This document shows positions 8,682-17,956 of a DNA stretch of 64,000 nt, one piece after another (position 1 is the stretch's first letter; every line of letters starts with the position of its first letter). Origin of the DNA: Methanococcoides orientis. Lineage in GTDB: Archaea; Halobacteriota; Methanosarcinia; Methanosarcinales; Methanosarcinaceae. The position numbers were made by a program, and so were the translations under genes. Below the pieces are notes generated by a model that worked only from the letters and a program-made list of their open reading frames with translations, was not told the DNA's origin and searched no databases. The DNA lies in assembly GCF_021184045.1 (NCBI RefSeq), contig NZ_CP073710.1:1746685-1810684 (forward strand), read 5' to 3'.

Positions 8682-8966
8682 ATGGTTATGGCAAAAATAA
8701 AGTTATTTGCAAATCTCAGGGAATCAGCAGGAGAGTCTGAAATGGAGATGCAAGGAGAGAACATACAAGAGATCCTTGGCGGTCTGCTCACAAGATACCC
8801 ACAACTTCAGGAACTGATATTCAATGATGTCGAAGGGAAAAAGGAACTTCGAAGTTACATCAACATACTCATAAATGGGAACAATATCCTGCACCTTGAA
8901 GGACTGGATACCATTGTCAATGATGACGATGAGATCGCAATATTCCCACCTGTATCGGGTGGCTGA
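8682..8966 (+). CDS. MoaD/ThiS-family ubiquitin-like sulfur carrier (SAMP-like)
   Basis: 94 residues with the beta-grasp pattern of MoaD: IKLFANLRESAGESE, a central helix, and the C-terminus DDDEIAIFPPVSGG. The terminal Gly-Gly is the site of adenylation and thiocarboxylation by an E1-like enzyme. It may supply sulfur for molybdopterin or tRNA thiolation, or act as a SAMP protein modifier; a moaB gene lies 3 kb away. The start shows no clear ribosome binding site; the second ATG (8688) is possible. Confidence 0.88.
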   Translation: MVMAKIKLFANLRESAGESEMEMQGENIQEILGGLLTRYPQLQELIFNDVEGKKELRSYINILINGNNILHLEGLDTIVNDDDEIAIFPPVSGG

Positions 8967-9007
8967 TCTTTTTAAGACGCTTCCTGCATTGAACTTCAAT
9001 TTCATAA

Positions 9008-9400
9008 ATGACACTCCCGGAACGAACACAGGACCTAGCAAGTATAGCATTCGGAGGATTTTTAGGTGCTGTATCCCGATATGCAGTCTCAGCCAGCACC
9101 ATTTCACCCAATGGAACACTGGTCGTGAATGTGGTTGGAAGCCTTCTTCTGGGAATGATGATGTATGATTATGATTACCTTGGCCACATCAGTCAGAGGA
9201 CACGACTGACATTTGGAACAGGGTTTATGGGAGCCTTTACGACCTTTTCTACTTTCGCCGTTGAAACCTACAACCTCGGAGGGACCTCTGCGATATTTAA
9301 TATCGGAATCAATCTCGCACTGACCATTTTGGCAGTTTTCCTTGGAAGAGCCATTATTATCTACCTGTTCAGGAGGAAAGGAAGTGCCCATGGGAATTGA
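9008..9400 (+). CDS. crcB: Fluoride channel Fluc/CrcB, first subunit
   Basis: 130 residues with four membrane helices. Family marks are GGFLGAVSRY near residue 16, the pore asparagine segment NVVGSLLLG, and GFMGAFTTFSTF with the phenylalanine and threonine residues that line the fluoride path. Fluc proteins export fluoride as antiparallel dimers. The stop overlaps the start of the second subunit by 11 bases, so the two are coupled and probably form a heterodimer. No fluoride riboswitch is recognisable upstream. Confidence 0.92.
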   Translation: MTLPERTQDLASIAFGGFLGAVSRYAVSASTISPNGTLVVNVVGSLLLGMMMYDYDYLGHISQRTRLTFGTGFMGAFTTFSTFAVETYNLGGTSAIFNIGINLALTILAVFLGRAIIIYLFRRKGSAHGN

Positions 9401-9749
9401 AGCAGTACTGCTTGTGGGGCTTGGAGGTTCCATAGGAGCCTGCCTGAGGTATCTTGTTTCGGGGACCGTACCGGTTATGAAAGGACTTCCCACAGGAACC
9501 CTTCTTGTAAATGTTATCGGAAGCACCATACTATCCACACTGACATTTCTCTCAGTACCATACGCCAGCTTTCACCTTATCAACATAGGCATCCTCGGCT
9601 CCTTCACAACATTCTCAACCTTTGCATATGAAAGCTTCAAGCTGCTAGAAGAGGGTCGTACACCACTATTTGCATCCAATATAACACTCAACCTGTTGCT
9701 TTGCCTTTCAGGCGTTTACATCGGGCAGCACATAGCAAGTTTAATCTAA
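9390..9749 (+). CDS. crcB: Fluoride channel Fluc/CrcB, second subunit
   Basis: 119 residues from ATG 9390; the open frame extends upstream but homology begins at MGIEAVLLVGLGGSIGACLRY. It has the same four-helix plan with NVIGSTILS and GILGSFTTFSTFAYESF. It is the partner of the overlapping upstream gene. Paired crcB genes usually encode heterodimeric channels whose subunits have fixed opposite topology. Confidence 0.92.
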   Translation: MGIEAVLLVGLGGSIGACLRYLVSGTVPVMKGLPTGTLLVNVIGSTILSTLTFLSVPYASFHLINIGILGSFTTFSTFAYESFKLLEEGRTPLFASNITLNLLLCLSGVYIGQHIASLI

Positions 9750-9771
9750 TTTGAAAAATAGAGATAAACAT

Positions 9772-10092
9772 ATGACATCAGCTATTCTCAGGATATACCT
9801 TAGTGAGAACGATTCCTGCGATGGAAAACCTGCACATGAGAAGATACTTGAGTTTATGAGGGATTCAAAGATCTCCGGTGCAACCGTTCTTCATGGCATC
9901 GAAGGATATGGAGTTCATAGCAAGATACATACAACAAGCATTCTGAGACTCGGCACAGACCTGCCAATTGTTGTGGAAGCAGTCGATTCCGAAGAAAAGA
10001 TAAGAAAGATTCTCCCTGAACTTTGCAGGATGATCCCAAAAGAACTTATCACCTTGCAAAAAGTTGAGATCATTTCAGGGGAGAATGTCTGA
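9772..10092 (+). CDS. DUF190 family protein associated with CrcB
   Basis: 106 residues from ATG 9772 (a TTG at 9751 is an alternative start). The pattern RIYLSENDxxxGKPAHEKILEFM, then GATVLHGIEGYG, then LPIVVEAVDSEEKI is that of DUF190, a PII-like fold commonly encoded beside crcB. It may modulate the fluoride channel or bind a nucleotide; this is inferred from the fold and the neighbourhood. It is the third gene of the fluoride operon. Confidence 0.85.
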   Translation: MTSAILRIYLSENDSCDGKPAHEKILEFMRDSKISGATVLHGIEGYGVHSKIHTTSILRLGTDLPIVVEAVDSEEKIRKILPELCRMIPKELITLQKVEIISGENV

Positions 10093-10106
10093 AGAAACTC
10101 TGAAAT

Positions 10107-10373
10107 TTAACGGTAAAGTACTACTGAATGTCCCCTTACATCAATGATCGTTGACCTTGTAGCATCTGCAAGCTTTTCAGCAATGCCATCAATTCCATCT
10201 TCTTCTTCGTAAGAAGCACTCTTTAAGACCTTAACTTTGACAAGATGCCGGTCTTTAATGACCTTTTTCAGTTCGATTATCAGCTGGTCAGAAACCCCGC
10301 CTTTGCCTACATTTAGTATAGGCTTTATGTGGGTTGCTTCAGACCTCAGTTTGTACAGCTTTTCTTTATCCAT
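10107..10373 (-). CDS. YhbY/CRM-domain RNA-binding protein
   Basis: 88 residues forming one CRM domain. LRSEATHIKPILNVGKGGVSDQLI contains the GxxG-type RNA-binding loop (GKGG), and the KVKVLKSA strand and DVRGHSVVLYR end are typical. Bacterial YhbY binds pre-50S ribosomes, and archaeal members are thought to act in ribosome assembly. It converges with DUF190, separated by 14 bases. Confidence 0.88.
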   Translation of the reverse strand: MDKEKLYKLRSEATHIKPILNVGKGGVSDQLIIELKKVIKDRHLVKVKVLKSASYEEEDGIDGIAEKLADATRSTIIDVRGHSVVLYR

Positions 10374-10462
10374 ATGAACCTACACAAAATTTATGCCAAT
10401 TATACCTTGCGGCAGTATTTGCATATGATAATGCAAAATAACCAGTTAATTGAAGAAAAGAA

Positions 10463-11164
10463 TTATTCAGGCTTCTCAATAGTTACATTACTGCCGTCGA
10501 CCTCAAACTCATACCAGGGAGTAGGTTTTGGAGTAATGCCCAATATCCTGATAGAATAACCGGCATCATTTTCCCTTATTTCTATCATACCATCAAAAAG
10601 CTGTTTCAGGGTAGCTACGGTCTGTGCATCATGCATTTCATCTTCCACTATGAAGATGCCAAAGGAATTTGATGCTTTAACACGACCTGTGAAAACATGT
10701 AAGAACCTGAACAATGTCTGAAGATTGGAATACATCAGGATAGTAGAAAGGGAATTGATACAGAATCTCAAACCAGGAGCCTTTTTCTGGACAAGGAACT
10801 CCTCGAAATACTGACCGATCCTTACCCCGATACCAGTGAGATCCACAGGACTAGCTGCCCTTTTTATATGATCTTTATCCGATGCAGAGATACCAAGTGT
10901 TTTCGTGACACAATCCACAACACCGAGATCTGCATTGTCAGTATCCAGACCGTTATTTGAGAACCAGTCCAATACACGCTCCCCGGTCTCACGAGTAGAG
11001 ACAATAATGGAAGAATCACCCTGTTTAAGCCCATTGCATATAATAGTATTAACGAGATCATCCTTTCCACTCATAGGAGGACCGATAAGCATCAGGTTGG
11101 TGCCCTCTTTAACACCACCGATCAGATCGTCAAGTTCTTTGATACCAAACAAATATTCAGCCAT
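10463..11164 (-). CDS. RAD55/KaiC-like RecA-superfamily protein with altered Walker A
   Basis: 233 residues in the pattern of archaeal RAD55/GvpD/KaiC-like single-domain ATPases: GIKELDDLIGGVKEGTNLMLIGPPMSGKDD, then SSIIVSTRETGERV, then FCINSLSTILMYSNLQTLFRFLHVFTGRV. The Walker A loop reads GPPMSGKDD, with aspartate where Ser/Thr normally binds magnesium. Nucleotide binding may persist, but ATPase activity may be weak. Such proteins in methanogens are often signalling partners rather than recombinases. A long perfect palindrome lies about 130 bases upstream of the start. Confidence 0.75.
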   Translation of the reverse strand: MAEYLFGIKELDDLIGGVKEGTNLMLIGPPMSGKDDLVNTIICNGLKQGDSSIIVSTRETGERVLDWFSNNGLDTDNADLGVVDCVTKTLGISASDKDHIKRAASPVDLTGIGVRIGQYFEEFLVQKKAPGLRFCINSLSTILMYSNLQTLFRFLHVFTGRVKASNSFGIFIVEDEMHDAQTVATLKQLFDGMIEIRENDAGYSIRILGITPKPTPWYEFEVDGSNVTIEKPE

Positions 11165-11292
11165 GTAAACCTTCCTACAACGGACTTGTCAATGCGAATG
11201 CATGAGATCACCGGATTTGACCTGACTTTGCATTACTTCAGAGTAAATTAAGTGAGATTTGATCCACATTCAAATCGTACCTGTTATATTAT

Positions 11293-11319
11293 ATCCCTTA
11301 TGGATACGTCATAAGGGAT
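11293..11319. promoter_or_regulatory. 27-bp perfect palindrome upstream of the RAD55-like gene
   Basis: ATCCCTTATG (11293-11302) and CATAAGGGAT (11310-11319) are exact inverted repeats around GATACGT. Read leftward, a TATA-like ATATAATATAA follows directly, so the site sits where an archaeal operator or activator site would lie for the leftward RAD55-like gene. Confidence 0.5.
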
Positions 11320-11393
11320 AATCATATTAATAATATATCTTTGCGGGGACTATATAAATATAGATATTATGTGAACTCGCGTACTATAAATAT

Positions 11394-11927
11394 TCACCTT
11401 ATGTGTTTTACAACATGACCTGCTTCCGGAAGGATGATCTCTGAGAGTGCAAGTTCAACTGCACCAGGTGATCCGGGAAGACAGAAGATCGCTTTATCCC
11501 TTATGATCCCGGCAGCAGCGCGGGTCAGTATAACTGCAGAACCTATCTGTTCAATGCTCTTGTATCTGAAAAGTTCCCCGAATCCGGGCATCTGCTTCTC
11601 GAACATCGGCACCAGGGACTCGACGGTAACATCAGTGGGAGTCAGACCGGTGCCACCAGTAGTGACAATAATGTCGGCTTCTTTTTGCAGGGCATCCAGA
11701 ACAGCTTTCTTTATATCCGAGTTCTCATCGGAAACAAGCTCATAACCCAGTACATGATGACCATTCTTTTTCACAAGTTCCACCATCAATTCGCCGGATA
11801 TATCCTCAGCATCTTCGGGAGAGCGTGCTGATCCATATTTGGCAAACCTTGAGGTAGATATTGAGATCAAATAAAAACCAAGACTTTTCCGGGCATCTTT
11901 CCTGTGCTCATGAGTAACAGAGTCCAT
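11394..11927 (-). CDS. moaB: MoaB/MogA-type molybdopterin adenylyltransferase
   Basis: About 177 residues if started at ATG 11927; an ATG at 11945 would add six residues. MoaB activates molybdopterin with AMP before molybdenum or tungsten insertion, needed here for formylmethanofuran dehydrogenase. The signatures are IVTTGGTGLTPTDVTVE, MPGFGELFRYKS, and FCLPGSPGAVELALSE near the end. The N-terminal LGFYLISISTSR and the later DENSDIKKAVLDAL also fit. It is not in an operon with other molybdopterin genes here. Confidence 0.92.
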   Translation of the reverse strand: MDSVTHEHRKDARKSLGFYLISISTSRFAKYGSARSPEDAEDISGELMVELVKKNGHHVLGYELVSDENSDIKKAVLDALQKEADIIVTTGGTGLTPTDVTVESLVPMFEKQMPGFGELFRYKSIEQIGSAVILTRAAAGIIRDKAIFCLPGSPGAVELALSEIILPEAGHVVKHIR

Positions 11928-11945
11928 ATGACAAATTATAGGCAT

Positions 11946-12249
11946 GCAATATATATTGATTTCCAGAAGATACCTTTTTCAATATAAATACTAAAGATGC
12001 TCCCAAAACCTGGATATATAAGATGTAATTTAGTATAGCACGGGAAAAAAGGAAAATACATTTTCTATTGATAAGACTTATAAACCCCTAAGTAGTAGGG
12101 GGATGCATCATTGACACATTTACAACTTAAAGATTTTCAAGACGCGTTGCCAACATATCCAGAACAACGATCTGGCGACCAGATCAAAAAAGCAGGAAAC
12201 CCAATGCGTTCTTAAGATCACACAGATCATATTAAGGAGGTTCAGTCTC
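11946..12249 (+). promoter_or_regulatory. Promoter and structured leader of the L10e gene
   Basis: There is no gene in this stretch. A TATA element (ACTTATAAA, 12076-12084) is followed at once by CCCCTA-AGTAG-TAGGGG (12085-12101), a perfect 6-bp inverted repeat lying between TATA and the expected start (about 12105). The 140-base leader then carries GATCTGG-CGA-CCAGATC (12169-12185), a 7-bp hairpin, and a strong AAGGAGGTT ribosome binding site before ATG 12250. The first repeat could be an operator; the second could regulate translation. Confidence 0.5.
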
Positions 12250-12768
12250 ATGGTAAGAAAACCAGCAAGTATGTACAGAAACGTAAAATCACGCTCAAAC
12301 ACAAGACGAAAATATATGGGCGGTGTTCCAGGCAGTCACGTAATCCACTACGATGATGGAAACAAGACAGCTGAATTCCCGGTGAAGGTCACACTGATCT
12401 CAGATGAAAGATGTCAGATCAGGCACACAGCTCTCGAAGCTGCACGTATCACTGCAAACAGATCAATGACAACAGCAGCAGGTCGAGCAGGCTACCACAT
12501 GAAGCTCAGAGTATACCCACACGAAGTTCTCAGAGAGAACAAGCAGGCTACCGGAGCAGGAGCAGACCGTGTCTCAAGTGGAATGAGAGCAGCATGGGGA
12601 AAGAATGTAGGAACAGCAGCAAGAGTTGCTGCAGGACAGAAAGTATTCACAATATCTGTTAACAAAGAGCACTTCCCAATGGCAAAAGATGCTCTCCGAA
12701 AAGCTGGCCAGAAACTGCCAACCCCTGTAAGGATCGTTGTCGATCAGGGTATGGAACTGGTACAGTAA
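12250..12768 (+). CDS. rpl10e: Large ribosomal subunit protein L10e (uL16)
   Basis: 172 residues beginning [11 protein letters not shown], the archaeal uL16 N-terminus. This protein lies near the peptidyl transferase centre and the A-site tRNA. Recognisable are [50 protein letters not shown], and [15 protein letters not shown]. The start is preceded by AAGGAGG. It is followed by the gene for aIF2-beta, 32 bases downstream. Confidence 0.97.
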   Translation: MVRKPASMYRNVKSRSNTRRKYMGGVPGSHVIHYDDGNKTAEFPVKVTLISDERCQIRHTALEAARITANRSMTTAAGRAGYHMKLRVYPHEVLRENKQATGAGADRVSSGMRAAWGKNVGTAARVAAGQKVFTISVNKEHFPMAKDALRKAGQKLPTPVRIVVDQGMELVQ

Positions 12769-12800
12769 ACAGAACACTTATCAAAAAAGAGGGTATCAAA

Positions 12801-13412
12801 ATGGATGATTACGAAGCGCTATTGGAAAGGGCAATTGAAAACCTGCCAGATGTGGAAACTACGGATGTTCGTTTCGTAATTCCCGAACCCAGGATATTTG
12901 TGGAAGGTAAGACCACCGTCCTTGAGAACTTTGGGAACATTGCGGACGTACTGAACAGGGATCCGGACCACCTTATGAAATACCTCACAAGGGAAATGGG
13001 AACTGCCGGAAAGCTTGATGGAAACCGTGCAATATTCCAGGGTAAATTCCCAAGAGAGAATATCAAATCAAATATCGACGCCTACGTTGAAGAGTATGTC
13101 ATATGCTCCGAATGTAATCGCCCGGATACCCAGCTTGTCAAATCTGACAGGATAATGATATTAAAGTGCTCAGCTTGTGGTGCACACCGTCCTGTTAAAA
13201 AGAGGAGGACCACAATTGCAACACCCCGCGATGCAGTCGAAGAAGGCGAGGAGTACGAGGTCAGGATCGATGCCGTTGGTTCAAAAGGAGACGGAATCGC
13301 TAAACTTGCCAAGTTCACCATATTTGTCCCAGGCGCTGCAAAAGGCGATGTCGTAAAGATCAAGATCAAGAGGATCAGCGGGAACCTTGCATTTGCAGAA
13401 CGCGCTTCTTAA
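12801..13412 (+). CDS. eif2b: Translation initiation factor aIF2 beta subunit with C-terminal TRAM domain
   Basis: 203 residues. Residues 1-135 are aIF2-beta: an N-terminal helix, the core ([29 protein letters not shown]...) and the zinc ribbon CSECN...CSACG. aIF2 delivers initiator Met-tRNA to the small ribosomal subunit. Residues about 140-203 ([32 protein letters not shown]) form a TRAM RNA-binding domain fused to the end. I believe this fusion also occurs in other Methanosarcinales. GAGGG lies before the ATG. Confidence 0.95.
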   Translation: MDDYEALLERAIENLPDVETTDVRFVIPEPRIFVEGKTTVLENFGNIADVLNRDPDHLMKYLTREMGTAGKLDGNRAIFQGKFPRENIKSNIDAYVEEYVICSECNRPDTQLVKSDRIMILKCSACGAHRPVKKRRTTIATPRDAVEEGEEYEVRIDAVGSKGDGIAKLAKFTIFVPGAAKGDVVKIKIKRISGNLAFAERAS

Positions 13413-13461
13413 GCAGCGTTCTTTGATCATAAACATTATTGATCTAGCCCTTTCCAAACTG

Positions 13462-13492
13462 TCTGCCCGGGATAAAACTGTCCAGGGGCAGA
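13462..13492 (+). terminator. Hairpin after aIF2-beta
   Basis: TCTGCCC (13462-13468) pairs with GGGCAGA (13486-13492) around a 17-nt loop, about 50 bases after the aIF2-beta stop. There is no U-run, so it may be a terminator or a leader element of the next small ORF. Confidence 0.4.
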
Positions 13493-13525
13493 TAACAAAG
13501 GAAACAGGATATAAAGAGGGTTTAG

Positions 13526-13762
13526 ATGGACCGGAAACCAATTTCAATACCAGAGTTCGATGGACTTGTTGAAAGCGGTTTTCCAAACAATAATGTTGTA
13601 TTCTTTACAGAGCAGAACGAAACTGGCAAAACCGGTTTCGGAGTTCATTTTTTTGCAAATAACAAATACCAACAATGCCTAACCGATGGTCTATACAAAT
13701 ATAAAAGAAATCTCTTAGAGACCATTATTAATACATATCCAAAAGGCATCCATAGATCATGA
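13526..13762 (+). pseudogene. Fragment of a RAD55/KaiC-like ATPase
   Basis: 78 codons. The first 40 residues (ISIPEFDGLVESGFPNNNVVFFTEQNETGKTGFG) match the start of RAD55/KaiC-like ATPases, including a Walker A-like NETGKT, and then homology stops. The remaining residues (KYQQCLTDGLYKYKR...) look unrelated, and Walker B and the rest of the RecA fold are missing. It is probably a decayed remnant. A short expressed protein cannot be excluded, because the frame opens with ATG 41 bases before the next gene begins. Confidence 0.5.
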
Positions 13763-13802
13763 TGCAAAAGGTTGTAAGACCTGACATAGAGAGGATTTTG
13801 AA

Positions 13803-15014
13803 ATGGCTAACACGGACAGAAAAACAGAAATGGACCAAAGTGAAGAAGACATTACAGTACTTTCACTCCCGGGCCTTACCATTGACCTGAAGCATCAGAA
13901 CGGATTCCTACAACTGGAAGCAAAAGGCCATTTGCGTGGTGTTTGTTCCCCTTTCCTGAAAAAATTCAATTCTACCCTTGAAGCAGAAAAACCAGCCCTT
14001 GTTGAAAAAGACAGGGTCATAGCATCCACATGGTTACCACCAATACCGGGCAAGGTCTTCAATAGGCTCCTCTATGCCGAAACACAGATCGCGCTTGGAA
14101 AGTATATTCCAGAAACGGTGTCCTTTGAGATCACAAGGCAGTGCAGATGTAAATGTGACCATTGCGTGATCAGCGGCGGTGAAGGCGACCTCGATGTCGA
14201 TACGGTAAAACGGACCATCGATGAGGCTCTTGACATGGGAGCCGTGGTCATCACATTTACCGAAGGAGATCCCCTTCTTCGAGAAGATATATTCGAACTT
14301 ATTGATTACGTTGACAAGGACCGTGCCATTGTCAACATGTACACACCTGGCACAGATATGACACCGGAAGTTGCTGAAAGACTAAAGGAGGTCGGACTTC
14401 ACAACCTCCTGGTAAGCATATATTCCACCGTTCCTGAAGAGCACGATGACATCCGAAAGCTGGAAGGTGCTTTTGAAAAAGCGACCAATGCCATTAGATA
14501 TGGACTTGACGCAGGGCTGCTTGTTACAATGTGCACCCACGTTTCCCCGAAGAACATGGAGAAACTGACATCAATGTACCAGTTCGCAAAGGAGCTTGGA
14601 GTGCATGAGTTCTCATTGTGGGAATCCGTACCAAAGAAACCCGAAGACCCTATCATAACAGACGAGGACCGGGAAGTCATAATGGAAATGTACCGTAGGA
14701 TAAATGCTACCGAGGACGGACCCAGAATATTCGCAAACACATACTTTGAAGGCGAGATGTTGGGATGTATGGCTGGCCAGCGCTGGTTACATGTCTGCGT
14801 GGAAGGATCAGTAAAACCCTGCCCATACATACCATTCAGTTTCGGGAACATCAAGACAGATGATCTCAGGACGATCTGGAGCAGGATACGCAAGGTCAGT
14901 GACTTTAAAGGAGAGCGACACTCCTGCCTGATGCAGGAGAAGGACTACCTGAACCTTGTATCGAAGATACCTGAAGATGCCGGAACACCATACGACTTCG
15001 ATCTTATCAGGTAA
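13803..15014 (+). CDS. Radical SAM protein with SPASM-like C-terminus
   Basis: 403 residues. Cys114, Cys118 and Cys121 form the CX3CX2C motif (CRCKCDHC) that binds the 4Fe-4S cluster for S-adenosylmethionine cleavage. FTEGDPLLREDIFELIDYV is the usual GGEPLL-like strand. The C-terminal MLGCMAGQRWLHVCVEGSVKPCPYIPFSFGNI has the cysteines and PCPY motif of SPASM or haem d1-type maturases. An N-terminal domain of about 100 residues precedes the barrel. It lies upstream of trpS with 68 bases between. The substrate is unknown; peptide or tetrapyrrole modification are both compatible. Confidence 0.82.
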   Translation: MANTDRKTEMDQSEEDITVLSLPGLTIDLKHQNGFLQLEAKGHLRGVCSPFLKKFNSTLEAEKPALVEKDRVIASTWLPPIPGKVFNRLLYAETQIALGKYIPETVSFEITRQCRCKCDHCVISGGEGDLDVDTVKRTIDEALDMGAVVITFTEGDPLLREDIFELIDYVDKDRAIVNMYTPGTDMTPEVAERLKEVGLHNLLVSIYSTVPEEHDDIRKLEGAFEKATNAIRYGLDAGLLVTMCTHVSPKNMEKLTSMYQFAKELGVHEFSLWESVPKKPEDPIITDEDREVIMEMYRRINATEDGPRIFANTYFEGEMLGCMAGQRWLHVCVEGSVKPCPYIPFSFGNIKTDDLRTIWSRIRKVSDFKGERHSCLMQEKDYLNLVSKIPEDAGTPYDFDLIR

Positions 15015-15082
15015 CCGATATATACGTTCAGCTATTCAAGGATAATAACAAAATCTTAAGCGGAATTTGACAGAGGCAGCAC

Positions 15083-16381
15083 ATGAATATGAAACTTGAT
15101 CCATGGGGTTCAGTCAATATTGACGATTACTCAAAATTGTTCGATGAATTCGGAATCCTTCCATTCGAGGACATTTGCTCTGAACTCCCTGACCCACACA
15201 GGTACATGCGCAGGAAGATAATCTTCGGCCACAGGAGCTATGACCTGATAACAGATGCAATGAAGAACAAGGACCCTTTTTCGGTCATGAGCGGTTTCAT
15301 GCCCACCGGAGGCGGCCATCTCGGACACAAAATGGTCATGGAAGAGATCATCTGGCACCAGAAAATGGGAGGTGATGCTTTTGTGGGCATCGCAGACAGG
15401 GAAGCCTACTCCGTAAGAGGTGTTTCATGGGAAAAATGCCGTCAAATCGGAATTGAAGATTACATCGTAAGCCTGATAGCCCTTGGTTTCGAGCCAAACG
15501 GCCACATTTACTTCCAGTCAGAATCCGAGAATGTCAAGGAACTTACGTTCGAACTCGGTTCAAAAACGAACTTCTCCGAGCTAAGCGCGATCTATGGATT
15601 TAGTGGAGAGACAAGCGTGTCACACATGACAAGCACCCTTTCCCAGAGTGCGGATATACTCCAGCCACAGCTCTCAGAATATGGTGGTCCAAAACCTACG
15701 GTAATTCCAGTAGGTGCGGACCAGGACCCACACATGCGCCTGACGCGTGGTATCGCACACAAGATGAACATGTTCAGGATCGAAGGCCGCGAGGATAAGA
15801 AAAATAACAAGTACTTCAGTGTTCGTAGCAAGGCTGCTCCTGAAGGCGCACTTGCGGATGTCGCGGAAAGACTGCCATGGGATACAAAACTTTTCGAAGG
15901 ACATGTTGATGTCTTCGGAACTGATGATTATAACAAACTCCTGAATACTGTAAGGGAAGTTGAGATCGAATACGGAGGCTATGCTTTTGTACCGCCATCT
16001 TCCACCTACCACAGATTTATGTCAGGACTGCAGGGAGGTAAAATGTCCAGCAGTGTCCCTGAGAGTATCATTTCACTAAAGGAAGATCCAAAGGCCGCTG
16101 CAAAGAAAGTAAAACGTGCCAAGACCGGCGGCAGGATGACACTTGAGGAACAGAAAAAGCTTGGAGGAGATCCAAATAACTGTTCTGCCTTTGAACTCCT
16201 TATGTTCCACCTCGTAGAAGACGATAAGGAACTTGAAGAAATCTACGATGAATGTGTTTGCGGAAAACGTATGTGTGGCACCTGCAAATCCCTTGCTGCA
16301 GAACTGATGACCGAATTCCTGACAGAACACCAGGAAAAGCGTGAGCTGGCAAAGGACCGGCTGGATGATTACGGACTATAA
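15083..16381 (+). CDS. trpS: Tryptophanyl-tRNA synthetase
   Basis: 432 residues, the length of archaeal TrpRS. Class I signatures are the HIGH-like [11 protein letters not shown] near residue 76 and KMSSSVP near residue 317. [18 protein letters not shown] is the archaeal/eukaryotic tryptophan-site segment. It charges tRNA-Trp. The pheS gene follows 23 bases later, so the two are probably co-transcribed. Confidence 0.96.
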   Translation: MNMKLDPWGSVNIDDYSKLFDEFGILPFEDICSELPDPHRYMRRKIIFGHRSYDLITDAMKNKDPFSVMSGFMPTGGGHLGHKMVMEEIIWHQKMGGDAFVGIADREAYSVRGVSWEKCRQIGIEDYIVSLIALGFEPNGHIYFQSESENVKELTFELGSKTNFSELSAIYGFSGETSVSHMTSTLSQSADILQPQLSEYGGPKPTVIPVGADQDPHMRLTRGIAHKMNMFRIEGREDKKNNKYFSVRSKAAPEGALADVAERLPWDTKLFEGHVDVFGTDDYNKLLNTVREVEIEYGGYAFVPPSSTYHRFMSGLQGGKMSSSVPESIISLKEDPKAAAKKVKRAKTGGRMTLEEQKKLGGDPNNCSAFELLMFHLVEDDKELEEIYDECVCGKRMCGTCKSLAAELMTEFLTEHQEKRELAKDRLDDYGL

Positions 16382-16404
16382 ACCCAAAAAGGACCCTGAC
16401 CGAC

Positions 16405-17886
16405 ATGAGCAACTATAAACTTACTACAAATGAAAAAAATGTGCTGCTCGCACTGGATGAACTTGCATCCACAACCCCGGAAGAGCTTGCAGAAAAAGCA
16501 TCCATGAAAGTGGAAACTGCAATGCAATCCGCCTTTTTGCTCTCAGAGAACGGACTGGCAGAAGTGAATGATACAGTTACCGAACTGTACTTACTGACAG
16601 ACGAAGGTCGTACCTATGCAAAAGAGGGACTCCCTGAGAGACAACTGATCAGTGCCCTGTCCGAGCCAACACCTATCGATGACCTAAAGGAAAAGCTTTC
16701 ACCAAAGATGGTGGGAATTGCGACCGGATGGCTACGTAAGAAAGGCTGGGCCAGCATTGAGAACGGAATGATGGTCCCATCAGGCAATGCAGAAGAAACT
16801 GAGGACGAGAAGATACTTGCCAGTTTCACAGAAAAAGCAAGTACTCTTGAAGAACTTGGAACAGACGGTAAGACCATAAAGGACCTGATCAAACGCAAGC
16901 TTGTTTCAAAGGCCGAGGAAAAGGACCGGACAGTCTCCATCACAGATGCAGGAGTCGAACTTGTAAAAGCAGGCATCACCATTGAAGAGGAGATCAACCA
17001 GATCACATCCCAGTTATTGAAGAGCGGGGAATGGAAGAACAAGAATTTCAGGCCTTATAACATCCAGACACCCCCAAGACCGGTCTATGGTGCAAAGGTA
17101 CACCCATACCAGCGTCTTATCGACCAGATGCGCCAGATCTTCCTTGAGATGGGATTCACCGAGATCAAAGGAGATGTCGTACAAAGCTCATTCTGGAACT
17201 TCGATGCACTATTCCAGCCACAGGACCACCCTGCCAGAGAGATGCAGGACACATTCCACCTTTCAAGCCGTTCAGATCTTCCTGAAGACTACACTAAAGG
17301 TATAAAGGACATGCACGAGCATGGCGGTGACCTCCAGTCCACCGGATGGGGAGGAAAGTGGAGTGAGGAGATTGCAAAACGCGATGTATTGAGAACCCAC
17401 ACCACTGCTGTTACCATCAAGTACCTTGCAGACAACCCGAACCCGCCGTTAAAGGCATTCTGTATTGACAGAGCATACCGCCGTGAGACCATCGACCCAA
17501 CACACACACCAGAGTTCGAACAGCTTGAAGGCGTGATCATGGACGAGAACATGTCATTTGCGAACCTTCTTGGATGCCTTGAAGAGTTCTACCACAGGAT
17601 GGGATTCGAGGATGTAAGGTTCAGACCCGGATACTTCCCATACACAGAGCCAAGTGTGGAACCTGAGGTATACATTGACGGCCTCGGCTGGGTAGAGCTC
17701 GGCGGAGCCGGAGTGTTCCGTAAGGAAGTAACAGAACCTCTGGGGATCAAAACTCCTGTACTTGCGTGGGGTCTTGGTGTTAGCCGTGTGGCAATGCTTA
17801 AGCTCGGACTCAAGGACCTGCGTGAGCTCTACCAGTCAGACATCGAATGGCTGCGCAAGAGCCAGGTCTGCCAGTTAAAAGATTAA
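16405..17886 (+). CDS. pheS: Phenylalanyl-tRNA synthetase alpha subunit
   Basis: 493 residues. The first 190 are winged-helix repeats typical of archaeal/eukaryotic PheRS alpha. The class II catalytic core follows: motif 1 near [30 protein letters not shown], motif 2 at [14 protein letters not shown], and motif 3 near [14 protein letters not shown]. It needs the beta subunit, which is not in this window. A clear hairpin terminator follows. Confidence 0.96.
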   Translation: MSNYKLTTNEKNVLLALDELASTTPEELAEKASMKVETAMQSAFLLSENGLAEVNDTVTELYLLTDEGRTYAKEGLPERQLISALSEPTPIDDLKEKLSPKMVGIATGWLRKKGWASIENGMMVPSGNAEETEDEKILASFTEKASTLEELGTDGKTIKDLIKRKLVSKAEEKDRTVSITDAGVELVKAGITIEEEINQITSQLLKSGEWKNKNFRPYNIQTPPRPVYGAKVHPYQRLIDQMRQIFLEMGFTEIKGDVVQSSFWNFDALFQPQDHPAREMQDTFHLSSRSDLPEDYTKGIKDMHEHGGDLQSTGWGGKWSEEIAKRDVLRTHTTAVTIKYLADNPNPPLKAFCIDRAYRRETIDPTHTPEFEQLEGVIMDENMSFANLLGCLEEFYHRMGFEDVRFRPGYFPYTEPSVEPEVYIDGLGWVELGGAGVFRKEVTEPLGIKTPVLAWGLGVSRVAMLKLGLKDLRELYQSDIEWLRKSQVCQLKD

Positions 17887-17902
17887 TAGAACACATTACA
17901 TG

Positions 17903-17934
17903 AGCGGCCTCTGTGCCGCTTAAACCTATTTTTC
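17903..17934 (+). terminator. Terminator after pheS
   Basis: AGCGGC (17903-17908) pairs with GCCGCT (17915-17920) around CTCTGT, followed by an AT-rich stretch with TTTTT. It lies between convergent genes. Confidence 0.7.
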
Positions 17935-17956
17935 AATTGATCTTTGCGGATTGGGG

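Noticed and set aside
8940-9007. Possible fluoride riboswitch before crcB
   Set aside because: GGCTGATCT resembles part of the motif, but it is the end of the MoaD coding region and the 5' stem and pseudoknot partners are missing.
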